From: G963663315 sp965231905
Lineage (GTDB): Bacteria > Pseudomonadota > Gammaproteobacteria > Arenicellales > Poriferihabitantaceae
NCBI GenBank assembly: GCA_965231905.1
Contig: CBDDOO010000002.1
Span: 1 to 64,000 of the forward strand
Direction: 5' to 3'
Length of the DNA: 64,000 bases
The position numbers and the translations under genes are program-made. Positions within the stretch are counted from its first letter, which is position 1; each line of letters opens with the position of its first letter. The notes below the pieces were generated by a model. The model saw only the letters and a list, made by a program, of their open reading frames with translations. It was not told the DNA's origin and made no database searches. Positions 8,983 to 17,523 of this stretch are shown here, in pieces.

Positions 8983-9105
8983 TACGGTCATTGCGTTGTT
9001 TCTGCATAATCGTCATGATTATACACTGGATTACGCGGCACGATCTTCACCCCGGAACTGGCCGCGTGGCTGCCCGAAACAGACTTTCCCGCCCGTCAGT
9101 GCCCA

Positions 9106-10377
9106 TCACGCCGACACATGCGACCCGGCGCGCCAGGCGCGGACATGCAGGACGGGGTCGTGGACACGAATGATATCGACCCCCTTTTGACAGAGCGCCA
9201 GGGAGATGCCCAGGGTTTCAGGGTCACGATTGGCGAAAGAGCACTCGGAGAAACCGCCGATAAACGATTTGCGCGAATGACCGACCAGCAGGCGCAACCC
9301 GGTCTGCTTGAAACTCATGCAGCCCTGCAACAACTCGATTGACTGGAAGGCGTTTTTGCCGAAGCCAATTCCCGGATCGAATATCACCCGGTTCAAATCA
9401 ATCCCCGCGTCCAGCCACTGATCAATTCTACGATCCAGCCAGTCCTGTAACTGGCTGACCGCGCTTTGGCCGGCGGGCAGTATTGCCGCGGGGTCGGCGG
9501 GAATGGTGACGCTGTGCATCGCCACCACCTGACACTGGCTTTGTTTGACCAGCGCCAGAATATCCGGATTTTGCAGGCCGGTCACGTCGTTGATGATTCG
9601 CGCTCCGCGATCAATCGCCTTTTCCAGGGTCTGCCAGTGTCGGCTGTCGACGGAAATGGCCGGTCGAATCTGCGAACCGCACAACCTCCGGTCAAGCGCC
9701 GTCAATACCGGTTCCAGCCGCCGCCATTCTTCGTCCGCGGATACCGGGACCGCGCCGGGTCGGGTGGACTCGGCGCCAATGTCAATAATCTGGACATGAT
9801 GTTCGATAAAGTCTTCAATCCGCTGATCCAGCGCCCCCTCGTCCGCCCATTTCCCGCCATCGGAAAATGAATCCGGGGTGATGTTCAGAATTCCCATCCA
9901 GTACGGAACCGGCCGGACCTTCCGGCACAACTCGAAAACCGTCTCGCGCTGACCCGGTATGATCAAATCCGGTTGCAGATGCATCAGCGGGGTCAAGACG
10001 AAGGGGCGTTCGGACAGGCCGTAATGAGGGATGGTCAATTCCGCTGTTTCCAGGGTCAGGCCGCGCCACAGCAGGATGTCGATATCGATCGGGCGTGGCG
10101 CCCAGCGCCTCGCAGGCTGCCGGCCAAGCTGACGCTCAATCTCCTGAATCAGGCTCAACCCCTGCGCGGGACTCCACCCGGCCCGGCCCGCGATGACGCA
10201 GTTCAGGTAAGGCTTGTTCCATGACGGCTCAGCATGGTCCGGCAACCATGCCGGGGTTTCCACCAGCGCCGAGATTCGCGACAACTCGAAGCCACGGGAT
10301 TGCAGGTGGCAAATTGCCTTTTCGAGATTATCCCGACGATTGCCGAGATTGGAACCCAGCCCAAGCCAGATCGTCAT
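9106..10377 (-). CDS. folK-folP: Bifunctional HPPK-DHPS: hydroxymethyl-dihydropterin pyrophosphokinase fused to dihydropteroate synthase
   Basis: 423 residues from the ATG at 10377. Residues 1-155 are FolK (WLGLGSNLGNRRDNLEKA, RRWAPRPIDIDILLW, PHYGLSERPFVLTPLMHL). Residues 160-423 are FolP (MGILNITPDSFSDGG, DIGAESTRPGA, INDVTGL, VIFDPGIGFGK, VGHSRKSFI). The two catalyse consecutive steps of folate synthesis from 6-hydroxymethyl-dihydropterin, with ATP and p-aminobenzoate. Bacteria usually encode them separately; fusions are known in a few bacteria and in fungi and protozoa. DHPS is the sulfonamide target. No frameshift is needed: the fusion is one continuous frame. Confidence 0.92.
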   Translation of the reverse strand: MTIWLGLGSNLGNRRDNLEKAICHLQSRGFELSRISALVETPAWLPDHAEPSWNKPYLNCVIAGRAGWSPAQGLSLIQEIERQLGRQPARRWAPRPIDIDILLWRGLTLETAELTIPHYGLSERPFVLTPLMHLQPDLIIPGQRETVFELCRKVRPVPYWMGILNITPDSFSDGGKWADEGALDQRIEDFIEHHVQIIDIGAESTRPGAVPVSADEEWRRLEPVLTALDRRLCGSQIRPAISVDSRHWQTLEKAIDRGARIINDVTGLQNPDILALVKQSQCQVVAMHSVTIPADPAAILPAGQSAVSQLQDWLDRRIDQWLDAGIDLNRVIFDPGIGFGKNAFQSIELLQGCMSFKQTGLRLLVGHSRKSFIGGFSECSFANRDPETLGISLALCQKGVDIIRVHDPVLHVRAWRAGSHVSA

Positions 10378-10488
10378 TGGCGCGGATTTCCGGTAGTATC
10401 GGAGACGATTAACTGCGACAATAGTCCCCTTGTAGTGGCGCTGGTATTCACACCGCAAATTATAAGGCAGCTTCACGTTCCCGCAATC

Positions 10489-11304
10489 ATGCACATATCC
10501 GAAATTTATGTTTATCCGGTCAAATCCCTGGCCGGAATTTCACTCGATTCGGCGCAACTAAATGAAGCCGGATTCGAGTATGACCGCCAGTGGATGGTGA
10601 CCAGGCCCGATGGCTCATTCATGACCCAGCGCAATTATCCACAAATGGCGCTGGTTGAAACCAGAGTCGATAACAACAGGCTGACGCTGTCCTCATTCGG
10701 TATGGAGCCGCATATTGTCGCCCCGGTTGAAAAAGACAACTGCAAAAGGATGAACACACAGGTATGGGGAGATCCGGTACAGGCATTGGAACACGACGCG
10801 CAAACCAGTGAATGGCTGAGTCAGGCGCTCGGCGTTGATTGCAGGCTGGTGTCGTTCCCCGACGATGAAATCAGACAATGCGACCCGGCCGTATCGAACG
10901 CCGGAGAACATACCCGGTTCGCGGACGCATTTCCCCTGTTACTGCTCTCCCAGGGTTCACTGGACGACCTGAACGCACGGTTGGAAAATCCGGTCACAAT
11001 GGATCGCTTCCGCCCTAATATCGTAGTCAGTGGATGCGAGCCGCTGGCGGAAGACGACTGGAAAAAGATCACCGTCGGGGATGTTCGCTTGCGGGTGACA
11101 CAGGCCTGTGCCCGCTGTTCTGTACCGACCGTGAACCAGCAGAGCGGCGTATTGTCAGGACCGGAACCGATCCATACCCTGTCGAGCTACCGCCTTCGAG
11201 CGGACGGAGAAGTTTATTTCGGCATCAATCTGGTTCCCGAAACCACAGGCATGATCCGTACCGGGGATCGTGTGTCTGTTGAAGATTTGATGGGGCCCGG
11301 ATGA
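10489..11304 (+). CDS. MOSC domain protein (YcbX-like)
   Basis: 271 residues. An N-terminal MOSC beta-barrel (ISEIYVYPVKSLAGISLDSAQL, FEYDRQWMV) is followed by the MOSC domain with PNIVVSGCEPLAEDDWKKI and the conserved cysteine motif VTQACARCSVPTVN. Members bind molybdenum cofactor and reduce N-hydroxylated compounds, or act in Moco sulfuration; the mARC-like subgroup fits best. Unlike E. coli YcbX there is no C-terminal 2Fe-2S ferredoxin domain. The stop overlaps the enoyl-CoA hydratase start as ATGA, so the two are translationally coupled. Confidence 0.82.
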   Translation: MHISEIYVYPVKSLAGISLDSAQLNEAGFEYDRQWMVTRPDGSFMTQRNYPQMALVETRVDNNRLTLSSFGMEPHIVAPVEKDNCKRMNTQVWGDPVQALEHDAQTSEWLSQALGVDCRLVSFPDDEIRQCDPAVSNAGEHTRFADAFPLLLLSQGSLDDLNARLENPVTMDRFRPNIVVSGCEPLAEDDWKKITVGDVRLRVTQACARCSVPTVNQQSGVLSGPEPIHTLSSYRLRADGEVYFGINLVPETTGMIRTGDRVSVEDLMGPG

Positions 11305-12113
11305 AATTTCAAACCATTGAAGTTGCCCGCCAGGGGCCGGTTGCGGTAATCACGCTGAACCGGCCGGACAAGCTCAACGCAATCAACAAGACCATGCTGG
11401 ATGAATTGAATGCGGCGCTGGATCAGGTTGAACAGGATGAAAAGGTTTATTCGGTAATCCTGAATGGCAACGGCAGGGCCTTTTGTTCAGGTTTTGACTT
11501 ACAGGCGGGCATTGAGGCCAACCGCCAGGGCGAACAACAATGGCGCGAGGCGCTGCAATATGATCTCGATGTGATCATGCGCTTCTGGAGTCTGTCGAAA
11601 CCGACCATCGCCGCGGTGCATGGTTATGCGCTGGCCGCCGGATTCGAGTTGGCCCTGGCCTGTGATCTCACGGTTTGCGATGTGGACAGTATTTTCGGAG
11701 AGCCGGAGCTGCGCTTCGGCAGTAGCATCGTGGCGCTGCTGCTGCCCTGGTATACCAATCCGAAGCGGGCTAAAAAGGTATTGCTGACCGGACAGGACCG
11801 GATGACATCGACTGAGGCGTTGCAACTGGGTATTGTCAACGAAATTACCGACTCCGGGGAAGCGCTGGCTCGCGGTCTGGCGCTGGCCGGGGAAATCTCG
11901 ATGATGGACGTGGATTCGGTCAGGCTGACCAAGCAGGCGCTAAACCACAGCTACGAAATCATGGGGATGAATCTGGCCCTGCGGGTGGGCCTGGAGACTT
12001 CGATAAAAATAGAAACAACAGAAACTGAAGTGAGGCGGGAATTCAACCGGATCCTGTGCAGCGAAGGATTGAAAGCGGCGCTTGCCTGGAGAGAAAAGAG
12101 ACTGAATTCGTAA
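11301..12113 (+). CDS. Enoyl-CoA hydratase/isomerase (crotonase) family enzyme
   Basis: 270 residues. The crotonase fold shows both oxyanion-hole segments (GRAFCSGFDLQAG and AAVHGYALAAGFELALACD) and an acidic site, FGEPELRFG. It is coupled on both sides: ATGA overlap with the MOSC gene and TAATG with the acyl-CoA synthetase. With the ADP-forming synthetase downstream, the likely job is processing an unsaturated or aromatic acyl-CoA; the substrate is unknown. Confidence 0.88.
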   Translation: MKFQTIEVARQGPVAVITLNRPDKLNAINKTMLDELNAALDQVEQDEKVYSVILNGNGRAFCSGFDLQAGIEANRQGEQQWREALQYDLDVIMRFWSLSKPTIAAVHGYALAAGFELALACDLTVCDVDSIFGEPELRFGSSIVALLLPWYTNPKRAKKVLLTGQDRMTSTEALQLGIVNEITDSGEALARGLALAGEISMMDVDSVRLTKQALNHSYEIMGMNLALRVGLETSIKIETTETEVRREFNRILCSEGLKAALAWREKRLNS

Positions 12114-14254
12114 TGGCTCACCGCCTTGATCCACTTTTAAGTCCGGGATCAATAGCGCTGGTAGGCGCGTCCGGCCGAGCGGACAGTCCCGGCCGGGTAC
12201 TCGCGGACATGGTGATCAATTCACCCTGGCGCGGAGCGGTTTATCCGGTCAATCCGGGTTATGAATCGTTATTCGGTGTCCGCTGCTATCCAGACCTCGA
12301 CTCATTACCCGAAACAGTGGAGCATGTGGCGCTCGCCGTCTCCAATGAAAAGCTGGAACAGGCCTTGCTGGACGCGATCCGGCACGGGGTTCGGGCGGCG
12401 ACGATTTATTCCAGTTGTATCCTGGAAAAGGATACCGAACCACCGTTGCGCACAAGGATTTCAGAGCTCGCGAAACAGGCGGGGATTGCCATTTGCGGAG
12501 GCAATGGCATGGGCTTTTACAACATCTCCGACGCCCTGTATGCGGGACTCTTCCCGATGAACAGAAACCGACACCACAAATTGCCCGGCAACATCAGTTT
12601 TATCGCTCAATCGGGGTCCGCTTTCGCCGCGTTGGCGCACAATGGCTGTCGCCTGAAATTCAACCTTTGTGTTTCCTGCGGCAACGAAATGGTGACCACG
12701 GCGGCCGATTACATGGATTGGTCGTTATCCCGCCCCGACACCCGGGTGATTGCCCTGTTTCTGGAGACCGTGCGCGACCCGAAGGCGTTTACCGATGCGC
12801 TGGAACGGGCCATGCAACTGGATATACCGGTCATTGTGATGAAGGTCGGAAAGTCTCCTCTTGGCGCCCGAATGGCGAAGACACATACCGGCGCCATTGC
12901 CGGCAACCATGCCGCTTATGAAGCCGTATTTGATCGCTACAACGTCATCGAGGTCAGCGACTTCAATGAAATGGGGACCACGCTGATGATGTTTCAATCC
13001 GGCCGCCGGGCCGGCGCCGGCGATCTGGCTACGATCCAGGAGTCGGGCGGGTTGATGGAACTGGTGGCGGATATCGCCTGTGATCTTGGCATCAAATTTG
13101 CCTCGATCAGCGAGGACACCCGGGCGGCGCTCCGGGAAAACCTGGAGCCCGGACTGATCGCCGATAATCCATTGGACGCCTGGGGCTCAAACCATGACTT
13201 CGAAAACCGGTTCTATCGGTGTATGTCGGCCATGATGCGCGACCCGGCCGTCAGTATCGGTCTGTTCTTCTCCAATTTTCGCGATAATTACTACCTGTCC
13301 GAGGCTTTCTACCGATTGATGGTCCGGGTTGCCGGGGAAACCGACAAGCCGGTCGCGATGGCAAACTGCCACACCGATATTGACAACCCGGATCTGTGTA
13401 GAAGAACCGGCGAAGCGGGGATTCCCTTTCTGGACGGCGCCCGGTCATCGCTGCTGGCGGCCAGACACCTGCTGACCTACCGAAACCGGCAAAAAAACCC
13501 GGGGCCGCCACCAGCCGACCTTTCCGATACCGGGAAAGCGAATAAATGGAAAAAAATCCTGCTCAATCATGCGGGCGCCGTCCTGAGTGAGCGCCAGGCG
13601 ATGGAACTGTTTGCCGATTTCGGAATCAGTACGCCGCGATGCCGCAACGCACAAAGCCGGAACGAAGCGCTCCGGGCGGCATCGGAACTCGGCTTCCCAC
13701 TGGTCCTTAAAACGGCCGCAAGCGGTATCACCCATAAAAGCGACCAGGACGGCGTGGTCACCCATATCACCGACGCACAGGAGTTGGAACGGGCATACGC
13801 GGCCCTTTCACGACGTCTCGGCAACCGGGTATTGTTGTCCGAAATGGTGGCGCCGGGAACAGAGGTCGGCTTAGGGATGGTCAACGATCCCCAGTTTGGT
13901 CCGTTCATCCTGGTTGCGGCCGGAGGAATCCTGGTTGAGTTGATCTCGGATTCTCAGGTCGCGCTTGCGCCGGTGACTCCGGTCAAGGCACAACAGATGA
14001 TTGCGTCCCTGAAAATAGCGAGGCTGCTCGACGGCATGCGCGGCAAGCCTCCGGGTGACCGACGCGCTCTGGTCGAGGCGATTGTCCGCTTGTCCGAGCT
14101 GGCTTTCACCTTGCGGGAAGTCATAGCGGAAATCGACATCAATCCGGTCATCGTCAATCAGGAGGGAGCCTGTGCGGTGGATGGTCTGGTTTCAGTATCC
14201 GCTTCCAGCCAGGCCCGGAGCCGCCTCTCAAACCGGGAAACGGCTTCCGTATAG
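12113..14254 (+). CDS. ADP-forming acyl-CoA synthetase (acetate-CoA ligase-like)
   Basis: 713 residues from the ATG at 12113, which overlaps the previous stop (TAATG). Domains in order: CoA-binding Rossmann (LSPGSIALVGASGRADSPGRVL), succinyl-CoA ligase-like domains (FIAQSGSAFAALAHNG; a His-containing TIQESGGLMELVADI), and an ATP-grasp domain (LGFPLVLKTAASGITHKSDQDGVV, EIDINPVIVN). This one-polypeptide order is typical of NDP-forming acyl-CoA synthetases; there is no GNAT domain as in Pat. The last 97 bp overlap the 3' end of lipB on the other strand. Confidence 0.88.
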   Translation: MAHRLDPLLSPGSIALVGASGRADSPGRVLADMVINSPWRGAVYPVNPGYESLFGVRCYPDLDSLPETVEHVALAVSNEKLEQALLDAIRHGVRAATIYSSCILEKDTEPPLRTRISELAKQAGIAICGGNGMGFYNISDALYAGLFPMNRNRHHKLPGNISFIAQSGSAFAALAHNGCRLKFNLCVSCGNEMVTTAADYMDWSLSRPDTRVIALFLETVRDPKAFTDALERAMQLDIPVIVMKVGKSPLGARMAKTHTGAIAGNHAAYEAVFDRYNVIEVSDFNEMGTTLMMFQSGRRAGAGDLATIQESGGLMELVADIACDLGIKFASISEDTRAALRENLEPGLIADNPLDAWGSNHDFENRFYRCMSAMMRDPAVSIGLFFSNFRDNYYLSEAFYRLMVRVAGETDKPVAMANCHTDIDNPDLCRRTGEAGIPFLDGARSSLLAARHLLTYRNRQKNPGPPPADLSDTGKANKWKKILLNHAGAVLSERQAMELFADFGISTPRCRNAQSRNEALRAASELGFPLVLKTAASGITHKSDQDGVVTHITDAQELERAYAALSRRLGNRVLLSEMVAPGTEVGLGMVNDPQFGPFILVAAGGILVELISDSQVALAPVTPVKAQQMIASLKIARLLDGMRGKPPGDRRALVEAIVRLSELAFTLREVIAEIDINPVIVNQEGACAVDGLVSVSASSQARSRLSNRETASV

Positions 14255-14805
14255 TCTGCATTGCCGACATGATCCTTCAACCGGGTCACAGACAGATCTT
14301 CAATACCACAGGGGGTGATCCAGCTGTATGGGGTCAGATCCACATCAATATTGAGGCTGAGCCCATGATAACAATACCCTCGTGAAAACCGCAGTCCCAG
14401 CGCCGCAATTTTTTTACCTTCAATATAAACGCCGGGAGCGCCAGCCCGGCGCGCGCCTTCCACACCCCAGGAATCCAGGAAATCAATAGTCACCCGCTCC
14501 AGAGCCCTGACCAGCGCTTTCGGACCCATATTCCTCTTCCGAACGTTCAGTAAAAGATAGACGATCAGTTGCCCCGGACCATGCCAGGTCATCAATCCGC
14601 CCCGGTCGGTATGCACAACCGGAATATGGCGGCCAGCCGGTTCGGGCAGGTCGTGGCAGCGGACACCCTGGGTATACACCGAATGGTGCTGCAGAAACCA
14701 GATTTGATCCCTCGTCGAGGCATCCCTGGCGCCGGTGAATTCAATCATTTCCTGCCAGACTTCGTGGTAATCGCACACCCCCTTATGTCGAATGACCGGA
14801 TTCAT
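14158..14805 (-). CDS. lipB: Octanoyl-[ACP]:protein N-octanoyltransferase
   Basis: 215 residues. LipB motifs are clear: QIWFLQHHSVYTQGV, the substrate loop VVHTDRGGLMTWHGPGQLIVY, GAPGVYIEGKKIAALGLR with the catalytic Lys, and the catalytic Cys in WITPCGIED. It moves octanoate from ACP to lipoyl domains, the first step of lipoate synthesis. The ybeD gene lies upstream on the same strand, as in E. coli; no lipA is visible here. The 3' end runs 97 bp into the converging acyl-CoA synthetase gene. Confidence 0.95.
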   Translation of the reverse strand: MNPVIRHKGVCDYHEVWQEMIEFTGARDASTRDQIWFLQHHSVYTQGVRCHDLPEPAGRHIPVVHTDRGGLMTWHGPGQLIVYLLLNVRKRNMGPKALVRALERVTIDFLDSWGVEGARRAGAPGVYIEGKKIAALGLRFSRGYCYHGLSLNIDVDLTPYSWITPCGIEDLSVTRLKDHVGNADYTEAVSRFERRLRAWLEADTETRPSTAQAPS

Positions 14806-14839
14806 TTCAGATACATTATCGGATAAGGGTACATGGCGA

Positions 14840-14874
14840 GGGCAGGCATTGATCGGGGGCCACTGTGCCTGCCC
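14840..14874. repeat. Intergenic inverted repeat between ybeD and lipB
   Basis: Perfect 9-bp arms (GGGCAGGCA and TGCCTGCCC) sit around a 17-bp loop, just after the ybeD stop. The right arm resembles the G/C palindrome at 62807. It may act as a processing or termination hairpin inside the ybeD-lipB unit. Confidence 0.5.
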
Positions 14875-14877
14875 GGT

Positions 14878-15180
14878 TCAGATCACCATCAACACCTCGG
14901 GGTGGGAGGAAAGATAATGATACAACTGATCCATCTGCTGCCTGCCTGAAGCCCTGATCCGGCAACTGAAGGAATGATACTTGCCGTGTTTGCTTTGCTT
15001 TTGATGGATACTCTCCAGTTCATCCGGCAGAATGGATTGCAGCAATACGTCACGCACCAGCTCGAGATTATTCTCCCGGGCAGACAAAAAGATCTTCACG
15101 TCGATAAAACAGGGGAACGTCAATCCCCGCAGACCCTCGCTTGCAGTCACTCTTTTCCCTCGCGTTTCTCTTCGTTTCAT
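14878..15180 (-). CDS. ybeD: YbeD/DUF493 family protein
   Basis: 100 residues from the ATG at 15180. A small ACT-like fold with the family pattern: FPCFIDVKIFLSA, then GKYHSFSCRIRASGRQQMDQLYHYLSSHPEVLMVI at the C-terminus (given in full only by position). The N-terminal 15 residues are basic and longer than in E. coli. The function is unknown; ybeD-lipB adjacency is a long-known arrangement. Confidence 0.85.
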   Translation of the reverse strand: MKRRETRGKRVTASEGLRGLTFPCFIDVKIFLSARENNLELVRDVLLQSILPDELESIHQKQSKHGKYHSFSCRIRASGRQQMDQLYHYLSSHPEVLMVI

Positions 15181-15298
15181 TCTAGCACAGCCGTGTGACC
15201 GGGCGCGGATGTGCAACTGCTGCAATGCAACAGGTATAATCGCCTGCCAGCCAACCGCAATGAAAAGTCCGGGTCATTCACGATGCCGGGGAATCAGC

Positions 15299-16528
15299 AT
15301 GAAATTTGAAGGCATAACCCGCCCCCTGTCCATACAGGAAGCCAGAAAGCTCGCGCTTCATTCGCAAAGGGTGTTGACCGCCAACCGGCGCGGCAAAGCG
15401 ATTGACGCCACCTGCGAGACAATAGATCACCTGGGTTATGTCCAGATCGACACCATTTCGGTCATACAGCGGGCCCATCACCACACCTTGTGGGTGCGCA
15501 ATCCGCGCTATCGGCAGGAGCATCTCAACCAATTGATGCAACAAGGCAGAATCTTTGAATACTGGTCCCATGCAGCCGCTTTTTTGCCGATCAGCGATTA
15601 CCGGTTTACCTTGCCGGCGAAACGCGAATTCGCCAATGGCAAACGATGGTGGTATGAATGCGACCCCAAAATCAAGCGCCAGGCGCTGGACCGGATCACT
15701 CAGGAAGGCCCCTTGCAGTCAAGGGATTTTCAGGATCACGGTAAAAGACGGCTGTCGATGTGGCAGTGGAAACCCGCCAAAATAGCGCTGGAGCAACTGT
15801 TCATGGAAGGTCGGCTGATGGTGCTTCGACGGGAAGGATTCCAGAAAGTATACGATCTTGCGGAACGGGTGTTGCCCGACCGGGTTGACACCTCGATGCC
15901 GGATAGCAGTGAATTCCTGCGCCACCTGATACTGCGTTATCTGAAAGCCCATGGCTATGGAAGCGCATCGGAAATAGCATGGCTCCGGGACGGCCTGAAG
16001 CCGGCCATCCAGGCTGAATTAATGGCGCTGGCAGAGAATGGCGAAATCATACCGGTGCAGCTCCCGGTCAAAAAACCGGGCCCAGCCTTGTTTGCCCTGC
16101 CGGATTATCCCGATCTTCTCAACAAACCGCTGGCCCGGTCCCGGGTACGGATTTTGTCCCCGTTCGACAATCTGGTGATCCAGAGAAAGAGAATAAACAC
16201 CCTGTTCGACTATGACTATCAACTCGAATGTTACGTTCCGCAGGCAAAACGGAAATACGGCTATTTTTGTCTTCCCGTTCTGTGGGACGGGAATCTGGTG
16301 GCGCGCATGGACTGCAAGGCTGATCGACCATCGCGCACATTGATCATCAGGAATATCGCGCTGGAGCGCCGTATCAACCGGATTGACGCTTTCCATGCGG
16401 GCTTTGTCGGGGCGCTGACCGGGTTCATGACGTTCAACCAGTGCGACAATCTGGCTTTGGAGAAAGTGCCTGACCCTGGACTGCGAAGCGTGCTCGACAA
16501 CGCTCTCGAATCCATGATCCGGAACTGA
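15299..16528 (+). CDS. YcaQ-like winged-helix DNA glycosylase family protein
   Basis: 409 residues from the ATG at 15299, preceded by GGGGA. The HTH_42/YcaQ family pattern is visible: LSIQEARKLALHSQRVL, LGYVQIDTISVIQRAHHHTLWVRNPRY, and FEYWSHAAAFLPISDYRF. A late conserved block reads RVRILSPFDNLVIQRKR. YcaQ (AlkX) unhooks DNA interstrand crosslinks; AlkZ relatives protect producers of DNA-alkylating toxins. The QxD glycosylase motif corresponds to VQIDT. The gene stands alone, with a DMT transporter 10 bp downstream on the same strand that could be co-transcribed. Confidence 0.82.
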   Translation: MKFEGITRPLSIQEARKLALHSQRVLTANRRGKAIDATCETIDHLGYVQIDTISVIQRAHHHTLWVRNPRYRQEHLNQLMQQGRIFEYWSHAAAFLPISDYRFTLPAKREFANGKRWWYECDPKIKRQALDRITQEGPLQSRDFQDHGKRRLSMWQWKPAKIALEQLFMEGRLMVLRREGFQKVYDLAERVLPDRVDTSMPDSSEFLRHLILRYLKAHGYGSASEIAWLRDGLKPAIQAELMALAENGEIIPVQLPVKKPGPALFALPDYPDLLNKPLARSRVRILSPFDNLVIQRKRINTLFDYDYQLECYVPQAKRKYGYFCLPVLWDGNLVARMDCKADRPSRTLIIRNIALERRINRIDAFHAGFVGALTGFMTFNQCDNLALEKVPDPGLRSVLDNALESMIRN

Positions 16529-16537
16529 AGCCACCCT

Positions 16538-17413
16538 GTGTTCCATTCTCTGTCAACACACAGCAAGGGCATCATCATCACCGCGCTGGGGGTGATTGCA
16601 ATCAGTCCTGACGGATTGCTGAACAGACTGATTACCGCCGATGCGCTGACGATTACATTCTTCAGGGGGTTGTTTTACAGTGCCGGTATGCTGCTGGCGT
16701 TGACGGTGCACTATCGAACCCGGATCACCTCAGCGCTGTTCGGCATCGGGTGGCCGGGAGTCTGGCTCGCGGCGCTGTATTTCGTTGGCAACCTCAGTTT
16801 CATTTACTCGATAACGCATACAGCGGTGGCCAATACCCTGTTTATTATCAGCACAACCCCTCTGTTCGCGGCGCTGATATCCTGGTTGATCTTCAAGGAA
16901 CAGGTGATGCGCCGGACATGGCTCGCGATATTTGTCGCCGCGGCGGGAATCGCCGTCATTTGTTCCGGCAAAAGCATCATGCCGAATGCCTGGCTGGGCA
17001 ATATCGCGGGGCTGTTTGCCGCGCTCACCCTGGCAACCAGCTTCACCGTGGTTTCAAAGAACCGGAGCATGGGTTTGTTGCCTTCGTTCGTATTCGGTGG
17101 TCTCTTATCCGCTCTGATTCTGTTCCCTTTCGTGTCCCCGACACAGACTTCCGCCAGTGATTTGAAATATCTGTTCCTGATGGGCTTCGTAATGCTGCCG
17201 GTAGCGGCCAGTTTGATGTTTATCGGACCCAAATACATCAGCGCGCCCGAAGTCAGTCTGATGATGCTGCTCGAATCCGTCTTCGGACCGCTCTGGGTCT
17301 GGTTTGCGCTCAACGAACACCCCGGTAACCTGACCTTGGCGGGCGGCTCGCTCGTATTAGGCGCCCTGATCGTGCATGGCTACCTCGGCATCCGCAACAA
17401 ACGCCACGAATAA
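16538..17413 (+). CDS. EamA/DMT-family transporter
   Basis: 291 residues with about ten hydrophobic helices. First repeat: ITFFRGLFYSAGMLLAL and ALYFVGNLSFIYSITHTAVANTLFI; second repeat ends SLMMLLESVFGPLWVWFALNEHP. This pattern is typical of RhaT/EamA exporters. It starts with GTG 10 bp after the YcaQ-like gene. Co-occurrence with a YcaQ/AlkZ-like protein could mean a resistance pair, but that is speculation. Confidence 0.85.
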   Translation: MFHSLSTHSKGIIITALGVIAISPDGLLNRLITADALTITFFRGLFYSAGMLLALTVHYRTRITSALFGIGWPGVWLAALYFVGNLSFIYSITHTAVANTLFIISTTPLFAALISWLIFKEQVMRRTWLAIFVAAAGIAVICSGKSIMPNAWLGNIAGLFAALTLATSFTVVSKNRSMGLLPSFVFGGLLSALILFPFVSPTQTSASDLKYLFLMGFVMLPVAASLMFIGPKYISAPEVSLMMLLESVFGPLWVWFALNEHPGNLTLAGGSLVLGALIVHGYLGIRNKRHE

Positions 17414-17523
17414 TCTCCGGGTACCGATACGGTTATAGCGCCGTCTGGCCGGTTTTGACTTGCCGCAAGGATTCGGATATTGTCCGCCACTTAAAAACCG
17501 GAGCGTGAAATCGAAAAGCCGCC

